Translations under genes and position numbers: made by a program
In this document: one piece after another, positions 1 through 6,776 of the stretch
How the letters are laid out: the number at the start of each line of letters is the position of its first letter
How positions within the stretch are numbered: the first letter of the stretch is position 1
Notes under the pieces: model-generated
Seen by the model: the letters and a program-made list of their open reading frames with translations, nothing else
The model's database searches: none
What the model was told of the DNA's origin: nothing
NCBI GenBank assembly: GCA_005880175.1
Contig: VBJR01000043.1
Location: 1-13,936 of the forward strand
Length of the DNA stretch: 13,936 bases
Reading direction: 5' to 3'
Source: Chloroflexota bacterium
GTDB lineage: Bacteria > Chloroflexota > Dormibacteria > Dormibacterales > Dormibacteraceae

Positions 1-1
1 C

Positions 2-1036
2 GCCCTGCCGCGGCCGCACGGCGCGAACCTCCCCGCCATCCCCCGCCCCGACGCCGACGCCGCTCCCTCCCCGCTCGAGCCCACGCTGTTCGAGCTGAAG
101 AAGCTCATCGTCGGCCAGGACCGGCTGCTGGAGCGACTCCTGGTCGCCCTGCTCGTCGGCGGCCACGTCATCATCGAGGGCGTCCCCGGCCTGGCCAAGA
201 CGATGACCGTCAAGGCCCTGGCCGAGGTGGTCAGCGGGACGTTCGGCCGCGTCCAGTTCACGCCCGACCTGGTCCCGGCCGACCTGGTCGGCACCCGCGT
301 CTACCACCCCGGCCGGGGCGAGTTCAGCGTCGAGCTGGGTCCCATCTTCGTCAACCTGCTGCTCGCCGACGAGATCAACCGCGCGCCGGCCAAGGTCCAG
401 TCGGCCCTCCTCGAGGTCATGCAGGAGCGCCAGGTCACCATCGGCGGCCAGACGCACCCGGTCCCCGATCCGTTCCTGGTCCTGGCGACCCAGAACCCGA
501 TCGAGGCGGAGGGCACGTACCCGCTGCCCGAGGCGCAGCTCGACCGCTTCCTGTTCAAGGTGCTGGTGGACTACCCCTCCTTCCACGAGGAGCTGACCGT
601 CATCCAGCGCGTCACCGGCCCGCCGATCACCCTCCAGCCCGAGCTGACGCTGGAGCAGCTGCGCGCCATGCGCGACGAGGTGAGCCAGGTGTACGTCGAC
701 CCGCCCGTGGCCGCGTACGCCGCCACGCTGGTCGCCGCCACCCGGCTCCCGGCCACGTACGGCCTCGGAGACCTGGCGCCCGGCATCTCCTTCGGCGCCA
801 GCCCGCGCGCGTCCATCAACCTGGTCCTGGGCGCGAAGGCGCTCGCGTTCATCCGCGGGCGGACGTACGCGCTGCCCCACGACGTCGCCGAGATCGCGCC
901 GGAGGTCCTGCGCCACCGCCTGGTGCTGAGCTACGACGGCATCGCGACCGGCCTCACGCCCGAGATCGTCGTCGGACGCGTGCTGGAGCGGTATCCGCCG
1001 CCCTGGATGAGCCTGGGCGACCGGCGTGCCTCCTGA
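2..1036 (+). CDS. MoxR-family AAA+ ATPase (5' end outside window)
   Basis: MoxR-type AAA+ ATPases couple ATP hydrolysis to remodelling or activation of partner proteins, usually together with VWA proteins. The frame is open from base 2 with no plausible start codon before the P-loop, so the gene begins upstream of the window. The Walker A motif GVPGLAKT is encoded at 179-202. An ATG at 203 lies just behind the P-loop and cannot be the true start. Downstream are Walker B (LLLADEINRAP, near 358-390), sensor 1 (LATQNP, near 482-500) and a sensor-2-like GASPRA segment near 796-813, in the order expected for MoxR. The C-terminal lid domain is complete and ends in TGA at 1034-1036. The stop overlaps the DUF58 gene by 11 bp, which suggests translational coupling. 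The family call is secure; the client of this ATPase is unknown. Confidence 0.93.
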   Translation, partial: ALPRPHGANLPAIPRPDADAAPSPLEPTLFELKKLIVGQDRLLERLLVALLVGGHVIIEGVPGLAKTMTVKALAEVVSGTFGRVQFTPDLVPADLVGTRVYHPGRGEFSVELGPIFVNLLLADEINRAPAKVQSALLEVMQERQVTIGGQTHPVPDPFLVLATQNPIEAEGTYPLPEAQLDRFLFKVLVDYPSFHEELTVIQRVTGPPITLQPELTLEQLRAMRDEVSQVYVDPPVAAYAATLVAATRLPATYGLGDLAPGISFGASPRASINLVLGAKALAFIRGRTYALPHDVAEIAPEVLRHRLVLSYDGIATGLTPEIVVGRVLERYPPPWMSLGDRRAS

Positions 1037-1997
1037 CCAGTCCGTCACCGGCCTGAGCAACCTGCTCAGGCGGCTGAGCTGGCCGGCCCTGCGCCGGCTG
1101 GGCATCCACCTGGGCGGCGCCGAGCAGTCCATCGTCCGCGGCCCGGGCATCGAATACACGGACGCGCGCGAGTACACGCCGGGCGACGACTCGCGGCTGA
1201 TCGACTGGAACCTCACCGCCCGCAGCGACCGGCCCTTCGTCAAGGACTCGTTCCCGGAGCGCGCCCTGGACGCCTGGCTGGTCCTGGACGTCAGCCCGTC
1301 GATGGCCTGGGGGACCGCCCGCTGCCTGAAGGGCCGGCTCGTGAACGAGATGGCGGTCGCCGCCAGCGAGCTGCTCGCCCGCAGCGGCAACCGGGTGGGC
1401 GTGATCCTCTTCGGCGCCGGTCAGCCGGCGATCGTGCCGCCCCGCGCCGGCCGCACCCACCGGATGCGCCTGCTGGCCAGCCTGGAGGCGGCCGGCACCA
1501 CCCCGGAGGCCGGCACCACCGACCTGACGGCGGCGCTGGAGCGGGTCGAGCGAGTGGCGCGCCGCCGGGCGCTCGTGCTGCTGGTCACCGACTTCCTGAC
1601 CGCCGGCGGCTGGGAGCGGCCGCTGGCCCGCATGTCCCTCCGCCACGAGATCGTCGCCGTGCACGTCACCGATCCTCGCGAGCACGCGATCCCGAACGTC
1701 GGCGTCGTGACGTTCGAGGACCCGGAGACCGGCCGCCAGCTGACCGTGGACACCTCCAGCCGGAAGCTGCGCGCCCGGTTCGAGGAGGCCGCCACGGCGC
1801 AGCGCGCGCAGCTCGAGGAGCGACTGCGGCGCTGCCGCGTGGACGTGCTCCAGATCAGCACCGACGAGGAGCTGATGCCGCGCCTGGTCCACTTCCTGGC
1901 CACGCGCCGGGCGCTGCGCTCGGCCCGGGGCCCGCGCCCTTGGGACGCTCCGGCCGCCGCCATCCCGGCCAGCACACAGGGGGCACCCATCCGATGA
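1026..1997 (+). CDS. DUF58 domain protein (MoxR partner)
   Basis: A 323-residue protein starting with GTG inside the end of the MoxR gene. The DUF58 signature REYTPGDDSRLIDWNLTAR occupies about residues 48-66. It is followed by a VWA-like strand with a MIDAS-type motif, DVSPSM, at 88-93. The later VLLVTDF segment matches the second metal-site strand of VWA folds. No membrane helices are evident, so this is the short cytoplasmic form rather than the form with N-terminal helices. No strong Shine-Dalgarno sequence precedes the GTG, consistent with coupling to the upstream gene. The final ATGA overlaps the start of the VWA gene by 4 bp. DUF58 proteins between MoxR and VWA genes are a known arrangement (for example Rv1480). 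Their biochemical role is not settled, but a substrate-recruiting or adaptor role for the ATPase is plausible. Confidence 0.92.
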   Translation: MPPDQSVTGLSNLLRRLSWPALRRLGIHLGGAEQSIVRGPGIEYTDAREYTPGDDSRLIDWNLTARSDRPFVKDSFPERALDAWLVLDVSPSMAWGTARCLKGRLVNEMAVAASELLARSGNRVGVILFGAGQPAIVPPRAGRTHRMRLLASLEAAGTTPEAGTTDLTAALERVERVARRRALVLLVTDFLTAGGWERPLARMSLRHEIVAVHVTDPREHAIPNVGVVTFEDPETGRQLTVDTSSRKLRARFEEAATAQRAQLEERLRRCRVDVLQISTDEELMPRLVHFLATRRALRSARGPRPWDAPAAAIPASTQGAPIR

Positions 1998-2944
1998 GCT
2001 TCCAGACGCCGATCGCGCTGCTCGCGCTGCTCGCCGTGCCGGTGCTGGCGGCGCTGTACTGGCTGGCGCAGCGGCGCCGGCACACCTACACCGTCCGCTT
2101 CACCAACCTGGAGCTGCTGGGCCAGGTGGTGCCCCGCGCCCCCGGCATCCGCCGCCACCTCCCGACCGCGCTGTTCCTGCTCGCCCTGACCGGCCTCGCG
2201 TTCAGCTTCGCCCGGCCCCAGGCCACGATCAACGTGCCCGGCGACCGATCGAACGTGATGCTCGTGATCGACGTGTCGGGCTCGATGCAGGCGACCGACG
2301 TGCAGCCGACCCGGCTCGACGCCGCCGTGAACGCGGCCAACACGCTGATCGACACGCTGCCGCCCAACGCGTCCGTCGGCCTGATCGCGTTCAACGCCTC
2401 CGCGTTCGTGATCACGCCGCTCGGCACGGACCACGACACGCTGCGCGCCGGCCTGCAGAGCCTGCGCTCGCGCGGCGGCACCGCCATCGGGGACGGGCTG
2501 AACCTGGCGCTCGACCAGCTGGGCGCGCCGGCCAGCGGGCCGTGGACCCAGCAGCACCCGCCGGCCATGGTCGTCCTCCTCACCGACGGCGTGTCCAACG
2601 CGGGCGCCGCCCCGGAGCAGGCGGCGACGCGCGCCGCCGCGGCGAAGGTGCCGGTCAACACGGTCGGCGTCGGCTCGCGCGGCGGGCAGCCCGTCTTCGT
2701 GCTCGGCCAGGACGTCGGCGGCGTGGACGAGCAGGAGCTGCAGTCCATCGCCCAGTCCACCGGGGGCAAGTACTTCTTCGCCACCGAGGCCGGCCAGCTC
2801 CAGCAGATCTACTCGTCGCTCGGCTCGCAGTTCGGCTGGAAGCACGAGAAGGTGGACCTGACCGTGCCGCTGGCCATGGCGGGGACGCTGGTGCTGGTGG
2901 CCGGGGCCGGGTTCAGCCTGCTGTGGTTCCGCCTGCTGACGTGA
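1994..2944 (+). CDS. membrane-anchored VWA-domain protein (BatA-like)
   Basis: A 316-residue protein. I chose ATG 1994 because it overlaps the DUF58 stop as ATGA and has an AGGGGG stretch (1978-1983) ten bases upstream. An in-frame start at 1940 would add 18 unlike residues. Two hydrophobic segments near residues 5-24 and 56-73 are followed by a VWA domain with a full MIDAS: DVSGS at 93-97, Thr164 in RGGTAIGDG and Asp199 in LLTDG. A third helix lies at about 291-314. The layout matches BatA/Rv1481-type proteins, in which the metal-binding VWA domain sits between transmembrane anchors next to the membrane. With MoxR and DUF58 it probably forms a chaperone-like complex acting at the envelope, which is an inference from the operon. 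Its last 32 bp overlap the convergent GNAT gene. Confidence 0.92.
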   Translation: MSFQTPIALLALLAVPVLAALYWLAQRRRHTYTVRFTNLELLGQVVPRAPGIRRHLPTALFLLALTGLAFSFARPQATINVPGDRSNVMLVIDVSGSMQATDVQPTRLDAAVNAANTLIDTLPPNASVGLIAFNASAFVITPLGTDHDTLRAGLQSLRSRGGTAIGDGLNLALDQLGAPASGPWTQQHPPAMVVLLTDGVSNAGAAPEQAATRAAAAKVPVNTVGVGSRGGQPVFVLGQDVGGVDEQELQSIAQSTGGKYFFATEAGQLQQIYSSLGSQFGWKHEKVDLTVPLAMAGTLVLVAGAGFSLLWFRLLT

Positions 2945-3773
2945 ACCCGTAGGCGGTCACGTCGCCGATCGGCCGGTAGCCCACGTGCATGTAGATGCGG
3001 TTGGACGTCGGGTTGGCGAGGTCCGTGTAGAGCATGCAGCAGGCCGCCCCGGCGTCGAGCGCGCGCTGGCTCATGGCCGCGACCATCGCGCTCGCGTAGC
3101 CCCGGCCGCGCCGGTCCGGCGGCGTGTACACGGGCCCGATCCGGACCACGCCGCCCTCGGGCCGGGTCGCGGACGCGAACGATACCGCCCCGCCGTCGTC
3201 CCACACAAAGATCCTGCCGTCGGCGGTCCGCCACTCGATCTCCGCGGGCGCGTCGTCGCTCCGGGGCAGGCCCACCTCGACCTCGAACTCGCGGTACCAG
3301 GCGACCAGCAGGTCGCGGTCGGCGCCCTCGGCGAGGCGCAGGCGGCCGCCGGGCGGCGCGGGCACGGCCACGGCGTCGAGGCGGTACATGCGCTCCCGCC
3401 GCTCCACGACGACGCCGCCGCCGGTCCGCGCCGACCACGCGGTCGCGAACGCCTCCGCCTCGGTGGCCGGGCCGCCCACGCCCCGGGCGTCGGGACACGC
3501 GCGCGCCAGCGCCTCGACCAGCGGCGGCACGGCCCCCGCGGGCATCGGCGAGACGACGATGGCGCGCGGCGGCGTCCGCATGGCCGCCCCGACGACCCGC
3601 CCCGCCTCGTCGAGCACCACCGCGTACGTGGCGGGCGCCGGGTCGCTGACCGCGCCGTCGCGCCGGGCGGCGATGTTGGTGACCAGCACGTTGTTCGGGA
3701 CCGGGTGAGCGAGCAGGAAGCTCGACGCCAGGTCCCACATCGTGGCCGGATCGGCCGTCGTCTCGCACCGCAT
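2913..3773 (-). CDS. GNAT-family N-acetyltransferase
   Basis: A 286-residue protein on the minus strand that probably transfers an acetyl group from acetyl-CoA to a small molecule or protein amine; the substrate is not predictable. The C-terminal half shows the acetyl-CoA motif: VRIGPVYTPP followed by DRRGRGYASAM, then the ANPTSNRIYMHVGYRPIGD segment typical of GNAT strands 5 to 7. The N-terminal half resembles a second, degenerate GNAT-like domain, and the total length fits such two-part proteins. I chose ATG 3773 (MRCETTAD). Longer in-frame starts up to 4043 would run back through the divergent GyrI-like gene. No Shine-Dalgarno sequence is visible, but a CATACT hexamer 7 bp upstream suggests a leaderless mRNA. 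The stop lies inside the convergent VWA gene, with a 32-bp overlap. Confidence 0.87.
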   Translation of the reverse strand: MRCETTADPATMWDLASSFLLAHPVPNNVLVTNIAARRDGAVSDPAPATYAVVLDEAGRVVGAAMRTPPRAIVVSPMPAGAVPPLVEALARACPDARGVGGPATEAEAFATAWSARTGGGVVVERRERMYRLDAVAVPAPPGGRLRLAEGADRDLLVAWYREFEVEVGLPRSDDAPAEIEWRTADGRIFVWDDGGAVSFASATRPEGGVVRIGPVYTPPDRRGRGYASAMVAAMSQRALDAGAACCMLYTDLANPTSNRIYMHVGYRPIGDVTAYGFTSAGGTTAG

Positions 3774-3780
3774 GCCGAGG

Positions 3781-3786
3781 AGTATG
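3781..3786 (-). promoter_or_regulatory. candidate -10 box for leaderless GNAT mRNA
   Basis: Read on the minus strand the hexamer is CATACT, close to TANNNT, and ends seven bases before ATG 3773. That distance would put the transcription start at or next to the A of the start codon. No Shine-Dalgarno sequence is present, which agrees with a leaderless transcript. I see no good -35 box at 16-18 bp (GGGGAA is there), so this remains a weak call. Confidence 0.35.
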
Positions 3787-3834
3787 CCGCGCCCGCTTGA
3801 CTCTTCCCCAGGGGCAGACCCCATCGTGGCGGAC

Positions 3835-4347
3835 ATGAACGACATCGAGATTCGCGAGGTGCCCGAGCAGGTCGTGGTCACCGAGCAGCGGACCGTGGAC
3901 CAGGCGCAGCTGGTGGAGTGGCTGCCGGGCGCGATGGACCGGGTGGCCCGTTCGGCGGAGACGCTCGGCGGCGGCCTGCGCACCTCGGCGCAGGCCCACC
4001 TCCTGCGCAACGGCCACTCCGACGAGCAGGTCTTCATCGTCATCTACGAGGGAAACCCGCACGAGGGGCCGACGGCCGTGGAGGTCTGCACACCCATCGC
4101 GACGGCACCCTCGGGCGCGACCGACGTGGCCACGCGCACGGTGCCCGCCCACCGCGAGGCGTACGTCCGGCTGACCAGGGCGGAGGCGACTCCGGACACG
4201 ATCGGCGCGGCCTACGAGGCGGTGTCGCGGTGGATCGGCGACCAGGGCAAGGAGATGACCGGCGCGCCCCGCGAGGTGTACTGGACCGACTACTTCAGCG
4301 CCGCGCCGACGGACGTGGTGTGCGACGTGGCCTGGCCGATCCGCTGA
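3835..4347 (+). CDS. GyrI-like/AraC effector-binding domain protein
   Basis: A 170-residue protein without a DNA-binding domain, resembling the stand-alone GyrI-like small-molecule-binding fold also found in BmrR and AraC-type effector domains. Supporting segments are the N-terminal IEIREVPEQVVVTEQRTV strand pair, the central VEVCTPI strand and the C-terminal PREVYWTDYFSAAPTD, where such proteins carry a conserved acidic/aromatic region near the ligand pocket. Members of the family bind, and in some cases hydrolyse, hydrophobic or cationic compounds. It lies head to head with the GNAT gene and tail to tail with the DHA2 exporter, a context that suits a role in handling toxic compounds. The start is uncertain: GTG 3826 has AGGGG (3810-3814) 11 bp upstream, while ATG 3835 gives the more usual N-terminus. 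A TTGACT at 3797-3802 could be its -35 box, but the -10 region is poor. Confidence 0.78.
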   Translation: MNDIEIREVPEQVVVTEQRTVDQAQLVEWLPGAMDRVARSAETLGGGLRTSAQAHLLRNGHSDEQVFIVIYEGNPHEGPTAVEVCTPIATAPSGATDVATRTVPAHREAYVRLTRAEATPDTIGAAYEAVSRWIGDQGKEMTGAPREVYWTDYFSAAPTDVVCDVAWPIR

Positions 4348-4415
4348 GCCGGATTCCACCGCGCGAGCGGAAAGACGGGCCTGATCCGCGTGTCGTCGGT
4401 GGAATCCGGCTGAGC
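4343..4415. terminator. long hairpin between convergent genes, probable bidirectional terminator
   Basis: Arms of 18 bp with a single mismatch (4343-4360 and 4398-4415) flank a 37-base spacer. The inner 14 bp, AGCCGGATTCCACC against GGTGGAATCCGGCT, pair perfectly. The spacer contains a further short pair, GCGGA (4367-4371) and TCCGC (4385-4389). The structure fills the gap between the stops of the GyrI-like gene (+) and the DHA2 exporter (-), and its left arm includes the GyrI-like stop codon. There is no U-tract on either side, as is common for terminators in high-GC actinomycetes. A protein-binding or RNA-processing role is also possible. Confidence 0.7.
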
Positions 4416-4417
4416 TG

Positions 4418-5872
4418 TCAGGCGGCCTCCTCCTCGGGGGCCGCCTGCTCCACCTCCGCCCGCTCCTCGGACCGGAGCACCGTCGCCGCGACCACGATCG
4501 CGGCGGCCACCAGGGCGGCCCCGATCGCGAACGCCAGCCGGTAGCCGCCCGTCAGCGCGTCCGGCACGCTCTGCCCGCTCGCGGCCAGCTGCGCGGTGCG
4601 CGAGGTCGCGAGCGTGGCCAGCACCGCCAGCCCGAGCGAGCCGCCGACCTGCGCGGTCGTGTTGACCAGGCCGGAGACCAGGCCGGCGTCCTCGTCCGTC
4701 GCGCCCGACATCCCCAGCGTCATCACGGCCGGGAACGACAGGCCGCCGCCGACGCCGAGCAGCACCATCGCCGGCAGGACGTCCACCACGTAGCTCGCGG
4801 CCACCGGCGCCCGGACGAACAGCGCCAGCCCGGCGACCATCGCGCCGAGGCCGACCAGGAGCACGGCGCGGGCGCCGAACCGCGTGTTGAGCTGGGCGGC
4901 GAACCGGAACGAGAGCGCCCCGATGGCGATCGCCACCGGCAGGAACGCGAGCCCGATCTCCAGCGGGTCGTAGCCCAGCACGCGCTGCAGGTACAGCGCG
5001 CCCATGAAGAACATCGCGAACATGCCCGCGACCATCAGGATCTGCACCGCGTTCGCGCCCGACACGTTGCGCGACCGGAACAGGCCCAGCGGCAGCAGCG
5101 GGTTGGACGCGGTGGCCTGGCGGACGACGAAGCCGGCCAGGAGGAGGACGGCCACGGCGCCGAGCCCGAGCGTGTGCGCCGAGGCCCAGCCGTACGCCGT
5201 CGCCTCCACGATCGTGTAGACGCCGAGCATCAGCGCCGACGTGACCAGCACCGCGCCGGCGAAGTCGGCCCCCGCGCGCAGGCCCAGGCCCGGGTCGGAC
5301 TCCAGCAGGCGGGCGGCCAGCAGGACGGCCGCCACGCCGATCGGGAGGTTGACGAAGAAGATCCAGTGCCAGTTCACCGCCTGCGTCAGCAGGCCGCCCG
5401 CGAGCAGCCCGATCGAGCCGCCGGCCGCCGCCGTGAAGCTGAACACGCCGATCGCCCGCGCCTGCTCGCGCCGCTCCGGGAACATGGTCACGATCACGCC
5501 CAGGATCACGGTGGACGTCAGCGCCCCGCCGACGCCCTGGACCAGCCGGGCGCCGATCAGCATCTCCTGGCCGCTCGACACCCCGCACAGCAGGGAGGCG
5601 GCGGTGAACACCACCAGGCCGGCGAGGAACACCCGCTTGCGGCCGACCAGGTCACCGAGCCGGCCTGCGAGCAGGAGCAGGCCGCCGAACGGGATCAGGT
5701 ACGCGTTGACGACCCACGCCAGGCTGGCCTGGGAGAAGCCGAGGTCGCGCTGGATGGACGGGAGCGCCACGTTCACGATCGTCGCGTCGAGGACGATCAT
5801 CAGCATCCCCGCGCACAGGACCAGCAGCGCCAGCCAGCGGGCGCGGCCCCTCGTCCGAGTCGTCCGGTTCAT
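4418..5872 (-). CDS. MFS multidrug exporter, DHA2 (14-helix, EmrB/QacA) type
   Basis: A 484-residue integral membrane protein, probably a proton-driven exporter of hydrophobic drugs or secondary metabolites. Helix 1 carries the DHA2 hallmark LDATIVNVALP (residues 28-38) and the loop after helix 2 carries motif A, GRLGDLVGRKR (70-80). Further on come the motif C-like segment GVGGALTSTVILGVI and the helix-11 segment LGVGGGLSFPAVMTLGMSG. The length and number of hydrophobic stretches fit 14 helices. The tail is short and acidic (EEEAA). I chose ATG 5872 because GGAGGG (5883-5888) lies 10 bp upstream; a TTG at 5890 would sit before that site and a GTG at 5878 is too close to it. A strong hairpin separates it from the upstream VOC gene, so it likely has its own promoter within 5873-5935, though I find no convincing one. 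The substrate is unknown. Confidence 0.93.
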   Translation of the reverse strand: MNRTTRTRGRARWLALLVLCAGMLMIVLDATIVNVALPSIQRDLGFSQASLAWVVNAYLIPFGGLLLLAGRLGDLVGRKRVFLAGLVVFTAASLLCGVSSGQEMLIGARLVQGVGGALTSTVILGVIVTMFPERREQARAIGVFSFTAAAGGSIGLLAGGLLTQAVNWHWIFFVNLPIGVAAVLLAARLLESDPGLGLRAGADFAGAVLVTSALMLGVYTIVEATAYGWASAHTLGLGAVAVLLLAGFVVRQATASNPLLPLGLFRSRNVSGANAVQILMVAGMFAMFFMGALYLQRVLGYDPLEIGLAFLPVAIAIGALSFRFAAQLNTRFGARAVLLVGLGAMVAGLALFVRAPVAASYVVDVLPAMVLLGVGGGLSFPAVMTLGMSGATDEDAGLVSGLVNTTAQVGGSLGLAVLATLATSRTAQLAASGQSVPDALTGGYRLAFAIGAALVAAAIVVAATVLRSEERAEVEQAAPEEEAA

Positions 5873-5935
5873 GGGCACGCCACCCTCCAACCCGGCAGGA
5901 AGGCCCGGTTGTTCCGTCAGGTCGCGACGACAGTT

Positions 5936-5968
5936 CCCGGGGCGTGAGGCAGTCCCTCACGCCCCGGG
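5936..5968 (-). terminator. perfect 14-bp hairpin after VOC gene
   Basis: Two 14-base arms (CCCGGGGCGTGAGG at 5936-5949 and its exact complement at 5955-5968) enclose a 5-base loop. The hairpin begins six bases past the stop codon of the VOC gene and is extremely GC-rich. There is no following U-tract, which matches the hairpin-only terminators typical of actinomycetes. It probably ends the MFS-AraC-VOC transcript and insulates the DHA2 exporter, whose start is 64 bp further on. Confidence 0.82.
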
Positions 5969-5974
5969 AGCGGG

Positions 5975-6388
5975 CTACGCGGACGGCCGCTGGACGATCC
6001 GGATGTGGTTGCCGAACGGGTCGCGGAGGCCGACGTCCGTGCCGTAGTCGCGCGTGGTCGGCTCCTGCGTGAACTCGACGCCGCGCGCCCTGAGCGCCTC
6101 GTACGTCTTCTGGCAGTCGTCCGTGCTGAAGCCGACGGCGAAGCCCGAGGCGCCCTTGGTGATCAGCTCGCGGACCTGCTCTGCGGCCGCCTGGTCCATT
6201 CCCGGCGGTCCCGGCTTCTCCAGCAGGATCTCGCGGCCGGGATCGCCCGGGACGCGCACGGTGAGCCAGCGCATGAACCCGAGATCCTGGTCCTCGGAGA
6301 CCTCGAGGCCGAGCTTGCCGACGTAGAAGTCGAGGGCCTGGTCCTGGTCGAGGACGAAGACGTGTGAGATGGTGATCGCGTTCAGCAT
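5975..6388 (-). CDS. VOC family (glyoxalase/bleomycin-resistance fold) protein
   Basis: A 137-residue single-domain protein with two beta-alpha-beta-beta-beta modules. The first module begins ISHVFVLDQDQALDFYVGKLGLEV, with a candidate metal-ligand His at position 9 and a second at Glu57 in EILLE. The second module ends with GLRDPFGNHIRIVQ (120-133), the typical last strand of VOC proteins. The family includes glyoxalases, dioxygenases and proteins that sequester or modify antibiotics; the exact reaction cannot be read from the sequence. ATG 6388 follows the AraC-type gene's stop by 10 bp with only a weak GCAGG as Shine-Dalgarno, so it is probably cotranscribed with it. Pairs of an AraC-type regulator and this VOC type are common in actinomycetes. 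The VOC protein looks intact and full length, unlike its regulator. Confidence 0.9.
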   Translation of the reverse strand: MLNAITISHVFVLDQDQALDFYVGKLGLEVSEDQDLGFMRWLTVRVPGDPGREILLEKPGPPGMDQAAAEQVRELITKGASGFAVGFSTDDCQKTYEALRARGVEFTQEPTTRDYGTDVGLRDPFGNHIRIVQRPSA

Positions 6389-6398
6389 GCCTGCGACT

Positions 6399-6767
6399 CT
6401 AGGGTCGGCCGGCGGGCGCGGGCTTCTCCGAAACTGCTGTGAACGCCGGCCGCGTCCAGGCCATCACGAAGCAGGTGGGCGCGGCGACCGCGCCTCCACC
6501 GCGCCGGTAGCTGGACGGCGACTCGCCCACGATGTCGCGGAACGTGCGGCTGAACGTGCCCAGGCTGCTGAAGCCGACGTCCATGCACTGGAGGTAGCGG
6601 TGCGGCGTCTCACCGAACGTGGCCCGGAACGTCCGGATGAAGTGCGCCTCGGAGACGCAGGCGATCCGGGCCAGGCTCGTGATGTCGAGCGGCTCCGCGT
6701 ACGTGCGGTCCATCGCGTCGCGCGCCCGGAGCATCCGGCGGTTGCTCTCCTCGACGGCCCTGCTCAT
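6399..6767 (-). CDS. AraC-type regulator with internal in-frame deletion (probably defective)
   Basis: A 122-residue protein made of an AraC DNA-binding domain without a ligand domain. The first helix-turn-helix is present (DITSLARIACVSEAHFIRTF, about 28-47), followed by FGETPHRYLQ (51-60). In AraC proteins this is followed by about 20 residues, helix 4 (a linker with an ERAxxLL pattern) and the start of helix 5, before the second helix-turn-helix. Here Q60 is joined directly to CMDVGFSSLGTFSRTF (61-76), so about 21 residues (near 63 bp) seem missing at 6587/6588. The frame is kept, and the C-terminal motif PTCFVMAWTRP of this subfamily is intact. Loss of the linker helix should prevent the two HTH units from sitting correctly on DNA. 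ATG 6767 follows the exporter's stop by 9 bp; the set MFS-AraC-VOC is likely one operon. An assembly error is the main alternative. Confidence 0.85.
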   Translation of the reverse strand: MSRAVEESNRRMLRARDAMDRTYAEPLDITSLARIACVSEAHFIRTFRATFGETPHRYLQCMDVGFSSLGTFSRTFRDIVGESPSSYRRGGGAVAAPTCFVMAWTRPAFTAVSEKPAPAGRP

Positions 6768-6776
6768 CAGCTCGAA

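Noticed and set aside
203..1036. MoxR gene starting at ATG 203
   Set aside because: The Walker A motif lies immediately upstream in the same open frame (179-202), so this ATG is internal.
954..2845. Long minus-strand frames across the DUF58 and VWA genes
   Set aside because: They have no recognisable domain and are mirror frames of two well-conserved genes on the plus strand.
3797..3827. Promoter for the GyrI-like gene from TTGACT (3797) with CATCGT
   Set aside because: The -35 match is good, but the -10 hexamer at the proper spacing is poor and overlaps the alternative GTG start, so I do not list it as a feature.
2809..4359. Long open frame on the minus strand opposite the GNAT and GyrI-like genes
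   Set aside because: Its translation is low-complexity, Arg/Gly/Ala-rich and matches no family, as expected for an antisense or shifted frame in very GC-rich DNA; the GNAT frame explains the region better.
4343..4415. Terminal inverted repeats of a miniature transposon
   Set aside because: I see no flanking target-site duplication, the element would be only about 70 bp, and its position exactly between two convergent stops fits a terminator better.
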